In this document: positions 59,502 to 64,000 of the stretch, one piece after another
Numbering within the stretch: the stretch's first letter is position 1
Layout of the letters: the number at the start of each line of letters is the position of its first letter
Assembly: GCF_025751575.1 (NCBI RefSeq)
Contig: NZ_JAOWLA010000016.1
Span: forward strand, 34,987-98,986
DNA length: 64,000 nt
Direction: 5' to 3'
Source: Albidovulum sediminicola
Lineage (GTDB): Bacteria; Pseudomonadota; Alphaproteobacteria; Rhodobacterales; Rhodobacteraceae
The notes under the pieces: generated by a model
What the model was told of the DNA's origin: nothing
The model's database searches: none
Seen by the model: the letters and a program-made list of their open reading frames with translations, nothing else
Translations under genes and position numbers: made by a program

Positions 59502-60748
59502 AAGGCGGGACAAGTCCCGGCGCCATCTTGCGGGAATTCCTTGCGCCCGGGCGGCCCGACCGTCTGGGCGTTGCCGTTTCGGGGGGTGGCGATTCCACCG
59601 CGCTGCTGTGTCTGCTGGCAGACTGGCGCGCCGAGGGCGGGCCAGAGATCGCGGCAGTGACGGTCGATCACGGCCTGCGCCCCGAGGCCGTCGACGAGGC
59701 CGCGGCGGTCGCCACGCTTTGCGCGCGGCTTGGGGTCGATCATGCGATCTTGCGATGGGAGGGTTGGGACGGTCGGGGCAACCTGTCCGACAGGGCGCGG
59801 CGCGCGCGCCAGTCCCTGATCGCCGACTGGGCGCGCCGGCAGGGCGTTACGACGGTCGCGCTCGCCCACACGCTTGAGGACCAGGCGGAGACCGTGCTCC
59901 TGAGGCTCGCGCGCGGGTCCGGCGTCGATGGCCTGTCGGGCATCAGTCCGCGGCGCCGCTTCCTGGGGGTCGAATGGGTGCGTCCGCTTCTGGGGGTCAC
60001 GCGGCAGGCACTGCGCGACGATCTTGTCGCGCGTGGGGTCCCTTGGGCGGAAGACCCCAGCAACGCGGACGACAGCTACGACCGTGTCAAGGCACGCAAG
60101 GCGCTCGACACACTGGCGCCCCTTGGCCTGACCGTGGCCCGGCTGGCGGAGACTGCGACCCACATGGCCCGTGCACGCGCCGCGCTCGATGAGGGCGTGG
60201 CCGATCTGGCGCGCGCGGCCTGCCGCATCGCGGCGGGGGACGTGATCATCTCGCGCGACCGCTTCGATCCGGCACCGGAGGAGATTCGGCTCAGACTTCT
60301 GGCCCACGCGATCCGTTTCGTGACCTCGGCGCCCTATCGCCCCCGGTTCGAGCCGCTCTCTGAGGCCGCAGCCGCGCTGGCGGGGGGCGGGCGGCGGACC
60401 CTTGCCGGCGCGTTCCTGTCGTCGGCGAAACGAACCATCCGCGTCACGCGGGAATACAAGGCGGTCGCCGGGCTGTCGGCCCCCGTTGGCATGGTCTGGG
60501 ACGGGCGCTGGTCGGTTTCAGGCCCCGGCGGCGATGGGGCAGAGGTCCGCGCCCTCGGCCCCGAAGGGCTTCGCGCACTTGGCAACCCGCGCGATTCCGG
60601 CCTGCCGCATGCGACGCTTCTGGCCTCGCCCGCGGTCTGGCGGGGTGCGCGGCTTGTCGCCGCACCGCTCGCCTTGGGCGGCGGCGATTGGCGCGCAGAG
60701 CCGCTCTTTGACGAAGAGAGCTTCATCTCTTCTATTTTCGCGCATTGA
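59498..60748 (+). CDS. tilS: tRNA(Ile)-lysidine synthase TilS
   Basis: This 416-residue enzyme has the PP-loop 'AVSGGGDSTALL' (Ser28 to Ser33 region) and the N-terminal synthetase domain. It converts cytidine 34 of the AUA-decoding tRNA-Ile to lysidine, which makes that tRNA a substrate for IleRS. GTG 59498 overlaps the cpoB stop (GTGA); GTG 59492 is an alternative. The product of this gene is needed to read the ATA codon in the ileS leader peptide described above. Confidence 0.93.
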   Translation: MKGGTSPGAILREFLAPGRPDRLGVAVSGGGDSTALLCLLADWRAEGGPEIAAVTVDHGLRPEAVDEAAAVATLCARLGVDHAILRWEGWDGRGNLSDRARRARQSLIADWARRQGVTTVALAHTLEDQAETVLLRLARGSGVDGLSGISPRRRFLGVEWVRPLLGVTRQALRDDLVARGVPWAEDPSNADDSYDRVKARKALDTLAPLGLTVARLAETATHMARARAALDEGVADLARAACRIAAGDVIISRDRFDPAPEEIRLRLLAHAIRFVTSAPYRPRFEPLSEAAAALAGGGRRTLAGAFLSSAKRTIRVTREYKAVAGLSAPVGMVWDGRWSVSGPGGDGAEVRALGPEGLRALGNPRDSGLPHATLLASPAVWRGARLVAAPLALGGGDWRAEPLFDEESFISSIFAH

Positions 60749-60772
60749 ACCTGCCCGGCATATCTCTATTTT
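60745..60772 (+). promoter_or_regulatory. Candidate promoter of ftsH, possibly heat-shock type
   Basis: TTGAAC (60745-60750, overlapping the tilS stop) and TATTTT (60767-60772) are 16 bp apart. The context 'CTCTATTTTAAG' roughly resembles alphaproteobacterial RpoH -10 elements. ftsH is often RpoH-controlled, but this match is weak. Confidence 0.4.
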
Positions 60773-60820
60773 AAGTGCAGGCCGCCCTCGTGCGGTTCGA
60801 CGGATTTTTGGAGGTCCCCC

Positions 60821-62731
60821 TTGGGTAACGCGAGAAACCTGGCTTTCTGGGTCGTGCTCTTTTTGCTCGTCCTGGCGCTGTTCACCTTGTTCAAGGGCGA
60901 TCCCACAGGCTCGGCTGGCAGTCCCATCTCCTATTCGGAGTTCATTCAGCGGGTCGACAAGGGCGAGGTCGAGAGCGTCACGCTCGACGGGGAGACGGTG
61001 CAGATCCGCACCGTCGACGGCAAGCAGCTGACGACCGTCCGGCCGCTTGGCGAAGCGATCACCGAACAGCTCATCAACAAGAACGTGAACGTCACCGCCA
61101 AGCGGCAGGAACAATCGGGCTTCCTGTCGCTTTTCGGGTTCTGGATGCCCTTCCTTGTGTTGATCGGTGTCTGGATCTTCTTCATGAACCGGATGCAGGG
61201 CGGCGGAAAGGGCGGTGCCATGGGCTTCGGCAAGAGCCGGGCCAAGCTGCTCACCGAACGTCAGGGCCGGGTGACCTTCGACGATGTCGCGGGCATCGAC
61301 GAGGCCAAGGAAGAGCTTGAGGAGATCGTCGAGTTCCTGCGTAACCCGCAGAAGTTCTCCCGCCTGGGGGGCAAGATCCCGAAGGGCGCGCTGCTCGTCG
61401 GTCCTCCGGGCACGGGTAAGACGCTCCTTGCGCGCGCGATCGCGGGCGAGGCCGGGGTGCCGTTCTTCACCATCTCGGGCTCGGACTTCGTCGAGATGTT
61501 CGTGGGCGTCGGCGCCAGCCGTGTGCGCGACATGTTCGAACAGGCCAAGAAGAATGCGCCCTGCATCGTCTTCATCGACGAGATTGACGCGGTGGGCCGG
61601 GCCCGCGGCGTGGGCATCGGCGGCGGCAACGACGAGCGCGAGCAGACGCTGAACCAGCTGCTGGTGGAAATGGATGGCTTCGACGCCAACGAGGGCGTGA
61701 TCATCGTCGCTGCCACCAACCGCCGCGACGTTCTGGACCCGGCGCTTCTGCGTCCGGGCCGCTTCGACCGCCAGATCACCGTGCCTAACCCCGACATCAA
61801 GGGGCGGGAGAAGATCCTGGGCGTCCATGCCCGCAAGGTGCCGCTGGGGCCGAACGTCGATCTGCGCATCATCGCGCGCGGCACGCCCGGTTTCTCGGGC
61901 GCCGACCTCGCCAACCTCGTGAACGAGGCGGCGCTTATGGCCGCGCGTGTCGGGCGCCGCTTCGTGACCATGGAGGATTTCGAGAGCGCCAAGGACAAGG
62001 TCATGATGGGGGCCGAGCGCCGGTCGATGGTCATGACGCAGGAGCAGAAGGAAAAGACCGCCTATCACGAGGCCGGTCACGCCATCGTCGGCCTGAAGCT
62101 GACCAAGACCGATCCGGTCTACAAGGCCACGATCATCCCGCGCGGCGCCGCGCTGGGCATGGTCGTCAGCCTGCCGGAGATGGACAAGCTCCAGATGTTC
62201 AAGGACGAGGCGCGCGAGAAGATCGCCATGACCATGGCGGGCAAGGCGGCCGAGATCTTCAAGTACGGTGCCGACAGCGTGTCCTCGGGTCCGCAGGGCG
62301 ACATCCAGCAGGCCTCGGGCCTGGCGCGGGCGATGGTCATGCGCTGGGGCATGTCCGACAAGGTCGGCAACATCGACTATTCCGAGGCGCATGAGGGCTA
62401 TCGCGGCAACACGGGCGGCTTCTCGGTTTCCGCCCATACGAAGGAATTGATCGAGGAAGAGGTCAAGAACTTCATCGACGAGGGCTATGCCACCGCGTCG
62501 CGGATCATCGAGGAGAATGCCGAGGAGTTCGAGCGCCTGGCGCAGGGCCTTCTGGAATACGAGACCCTGACGGGCGATGAAATCAAGCGCGTCATGCGGG
62601 GCGAGCCGCCTGTCGCGGGCGACGATGAGGGCGACAAGCCCGATGAAGGCAACGCGCCGAGCGTTACCGCCATTCCCAAGACCAAGCCGAAGTCGCCCAA
62701 GGGCGGCATGGAGCCCGAACCCTCGGCCTGA
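60821..62731 (+). CDS. ftsH: ATP-dependent zinc metalloprotease FtsH
   Basis: This 636-residue membrane protease has two membrane helices flanking a small periplasmic domain (about 5-25, 105-125). It has an AAA+ domain with Walker A GPPGTGKT (194-201) and 'FIDEIDAVG', and a zinc-protease domain with HEAGH (416-420). It degrades damaged membrane proteins and some regulators. The start is TTG 60821 behind GGAGG; the N-terminus [12 protein letters not shown] is typical for the family. Confidence 0.97.
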   Translation: MGNARNLAFWVVLFLLVLALFTLFKGDPTGSAGSPISYSEFIQRVDKGEVESVTLDGETVQIRTVDGKQLTTVRPLGEAITEQLINKNVNVTAKRQEQSGFLSLFGFWMPFLVLIGVWIFFMNRMQGGGKGGAMGFGKSRAKLLTERQGRVTFDDVAGIDEAKEELEEIVEFLRNPQKFSRLGGKIPKGALLVGPPGTGKTLLARAIAGEAGVPFFTISGSDFVEMFVGVGASRVRDMFEQAKKNAPCIVFIDEIDAVGRARGVGIGGGNDEREQTLNQLLVEMDGFDANEGVIIVAATNRRDVLDPALLRPGRFDRQITVPNPDIKGREKILGVHARKVPLGPNVDLRIIARGTPGFSGADLANLVNEAALMAARVGRRFVTMEDFESAKDKVMMGAERRSMVMTQEQKEKTAYHEAGHAIVGLKLTKTDPVYKATIIPRGAALGMVVSLPEMDKLQMFKDEAREKIAMTMAGKAAEIFKYGADSVSSGPQGDIQQASGLARAMVMRWGMSDKVGNIDYSEAHEGYRGNTGGFSVSAHTKELIEEEVKNFIDEGYATASRIIEENAEEFERLAQGLLEYETLTGDEIKRVMRGEPPVAGDDEGDKPDEGNAPSVTAIPKTKPKSPKGGMEPEPSA

Positions 62732-62753
62732 GGCCCCTCGGGAACACCGTTTC

Positions 62754-62781
62754 AAGGACCCCCGCCCGGGGGTCCTTTTTT
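62754..62781 (+). terminator. Terminator of ftsH
   Basis: A perfect 10 bp stem AAGGACCCCC / GGGGGTCCTT with loop GCCC is followed by six T. It lies 22 nt after the ftsH stop and closes the tol-pal/tilS/ftsH block. Confidence 0.92.
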
Positions 62782-62909
62782 GCTTCGCGCAGGCGCTCTG
62801 GCGCCGTTTCCGGGCGCCCGGCCTGGCGATGACTTGAAAGGGCGCCTGCGAAGCCCCTACTGTGCCAGCGCCGCCCTCGGGGCGGGGCCCGTTTGAAGGA
62901 AGGCGCAGC

Positions 62910-63692
62910 ATGACCGGATCGCCCGACTGGAACCCCGAAGCCTATGCGCGCTTTGCCGACCTCAGGCTTCGCCCGGCGCTTGACTTGCTGCAGCGGGTGG
63001 GTGTCCTGCCGCCGTCGGGCGACATCGTCGATCTGGGCTGCGGCTCCGGTTCGGTCGGTCACGCGCTCGGCCACCGCTTCCCGGGTCGGCAGATCCTGGG
63101 TGTCGATGCCTCGCCCGCCATGCTCGCGCAGGCCGAACGCACCGGCGCCTACGGCAAACTTGTGGCCGGCGACATCGCCGCCTGGAAACCCGCCCGCGCC
63201 CCGGCGCTGGTCTTTTCGAACGCGGCGTTGCAGTGGCTTGGCGACCATGAGGCGCTGATGCCCCGCCTGGCGGGACTTGTCGCGCCGGGTGGTGTTCTGG
63301 CGGTGCAGATGCCGCGCCAGTATGGTGCGCCATCCCATCGTTTCCTTCGGGAATTCGCAGCCGAGATGTTCCCGGACCGATTTGACTTCGCGGGCTGGAA
63401 GGCCCCGGTGGCCACGCCGGTCGAATATCTCAGGCTGCTGTCTCCGCTCGGCGAGGTCGATGTCTGGGAGACCGACTACGTGCAACGTCTGGTCCCGGCG
63501 GAGGCAGGGCATCCTGTGCGGCGCTTCATGGAATCGACCGCGGTGCGGCCCTTTGCGGAGAAACTATCCGACGCCGAATGCGCCGCTTTCCTCGCGCGCT
63601 ACGAGGCCGCACTGGCCTCCGCCTATCCGGTCGAGGTCGACGGATCGGTCCTGTTCCCCTTCCGCAGGGTGTTTTTCGTGCTCCGGCGCTGA
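62910..63692 (+). CDS. tam: Trans-aconitate 2-methyltransferase-like SAM methyltransferase
   Basis: This 260-residue class I methyltransferase starts with the Tam hallmark 'WNPEAYARFADLRLRPALDLL' and has the SAM motif 'IVDLGCGSGSVGHAL' with the Asp in 'LGVDASPAML'. Tam methylates trans-aconitate, an inhibitor formed from cis-aconitate. ATG 62910 (GAAGGAAGG upstream) gives the family N-terminus. It has its own hairpin after the stop. Confidence 0.88.
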   Translation: MTGSPDWNPEAYARFADLRLRPALDLLQRVGVLPPSGDIVDLGCGSGSVGHALGHRFPGRQILGVDASPAMLAQAERTGAYGKLVAGDIAAWKPARAPALVFSNAALQWLGDHEALMPRLAGLVAPGGVLAVQMPRQYGAPSHRFLREFAAEMFPDRFDFAGWKAPVATPVEYLRLLSPLGEVDVWETDYVQRLVPAEAGHPVRRFMESTAVRPFAEKLSDAECAAFLARYEAALASAYPVEVDGSVLFPFRRVFFVLRR

Positions 63693-63717
63693 GCCCCGCG
63701 CGCCGTCGATCCGCGTT

Positions 63718-63746
63718 CCGGATCGGAAACCGGCTTTCCGATCCGG
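63718..63746. terminator. Hairpin after tam
   Basis: A perfect 12 bp stem CCGGATCGGAAA / TTTCCGATCCGG has a 5-nt loop. It lies 25 nt after the tam stop. No T tract follows; probably a 3' end element. Confidence 0.6.
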
Positions 63747-63792
63747 TACACGCAAACAAATGAGGGAGCGCGAAGTTCGGCAGGACTGGCGA

Positions 63793-63815
63793 TTCCGACA
63801 ACTTAAGTGTCGGAA
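63793..63815. promoter_or_regulatory. Inverted repeat upstream of fhs
   Basis: TTCCGACA and TGTCGGAA (8 bp arms) flank ACTTAAG. With one mismatch the arms extend to GATTCCGACA / TGTCGGAAATC. At 75 bp before the fhs ATG it could be an operator or the end of the tam transcript. Confidence 0.4.
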
Positions 63816-63890
63816 ATCTCCGAATACCACGGCATTCAGTGGGCTAAGAGAGGCGGAACCGGCCGCTTACCGCAGGGAGAGACGAGGATT

Positions 63891-64000
63891 ATGGCGTTCA
63901 AGACCGACATTGAGATTGCGCGTGAAGCGAAGAAGAGGCCGATCCAGGAGATTGGCGACAAGCTTGGGATTCCGACGGAGCATCTGCTGCCGTATGGGCA
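63891..64000 (+). CDS. fhs: Formate--tetrahydrofolate ligase (N-terminus, cut by window edge)
   Basis: The first 36 codons read [18 protein letters not shown]..., ending 'LLPYG', the characteristic start of formyltetrahydrofolate synthetase (about 560 residues in full). It makes 10-formyl-THF from formate and THF with ATP. Codon use in this short piece (ATT, AGG, AAG) is less GC-biased than in its neighbours. About 94 percent of the gene lies outside the window. Confidence 0.85.
   Translation, partial: MAFKTDIEIAREAKKRPIQEIGDKLGIPTEHLLPYG

Noticed and set aside
1..64000. CRISPR arrays, rRNA, tRNA, insertion sequences
   Set aside because: I saw no regularly spaced repeats, cloverleaf-like sequences with CCA ends, or transposase genes with terminal repeats. 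I cannot run tRNAscan or a repeat finder, so a missed short tRNA is possible but unlikely.

Overview
The window is chromosomal DNA from an alphaproteobacterium, most likely a member of the Rhodobacteraceae. The evidence is high GC, the ruvCAB / tol-pal / tilS / ftsH order, a class I lysyl-tRNA synthetase, a Pcs-type phosphatidylcholine synthase, a DUF1127 protein, and frequent TTG/GTG starts behind GGAGG. I saw no rRNA, tRNA, insertion sequence, prophage block or CRISPR array.

Layout. 1-6.3 kb: a cut-off AbrB-type membrane protein, slyX, a frameshifted Crp/Fnr regulator, a LysR regulator divergent from a dimethylglycine/sarcosine dehydrogenase-like flavoenzyme, and a small lipoprotein. 6.3-18.8 kb: ettA, a nitrilase, nadD, dacB, dadA, a TerB-like protein, lysK, a CHAD protein, a large beta-helix protein behind a hairpin-rich leader, and a flavin-fold oxidoreductase. 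18.8-28.8 kb: a coherent acetate module made of acs, a zinc-lid adenylate kinase, a DUF4212 plus sodium/solute symporter pair, a cNMP/CBS/DUF294 protein, a small membrane protein, a lone receiver domain, and a kinase-like protein fused to a DnaQ-type exonuclease. 28.8-35.4 kb: truA, a YcjX/YcjF pair, a DUF2339 membrane protein and a group III truncated haemoglobin.

35.4-49.5 kb: ileS with an isoleucine-rich leader ORF, ogt, pcs, xerC with DUF484, a transaldolase-family enzyme, priA, an MFS transporter, msrA, a TetR / exported carboxymuconolactone-decarboxylase pair with two matching operators, prmA, and two small proteins. 49.8-62.7 kb: ruvCAB, a hypothetical gene, argC (type 2), ybgC, tolQRAB-pal-cpoB, tilS and ftsH, which cover recombination repair, envelope constriction and quality control. 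62.9-64 kb: a Tam-like methyltransferase and the start of fhs.

The most interesting items are the near-leaderless Ile-rich leader peptide and hairpin in front of ileS; the pseudokinase-exonuclease fusion beside a lone response regulator in the acetate operon; the three-way-junction-like leader and orphan beta-helix protein at 15.7-18.2 kb; the repeated elements upstream of acs; and the twin CTTAC-N3-GTAAG operators of the TetR unit.
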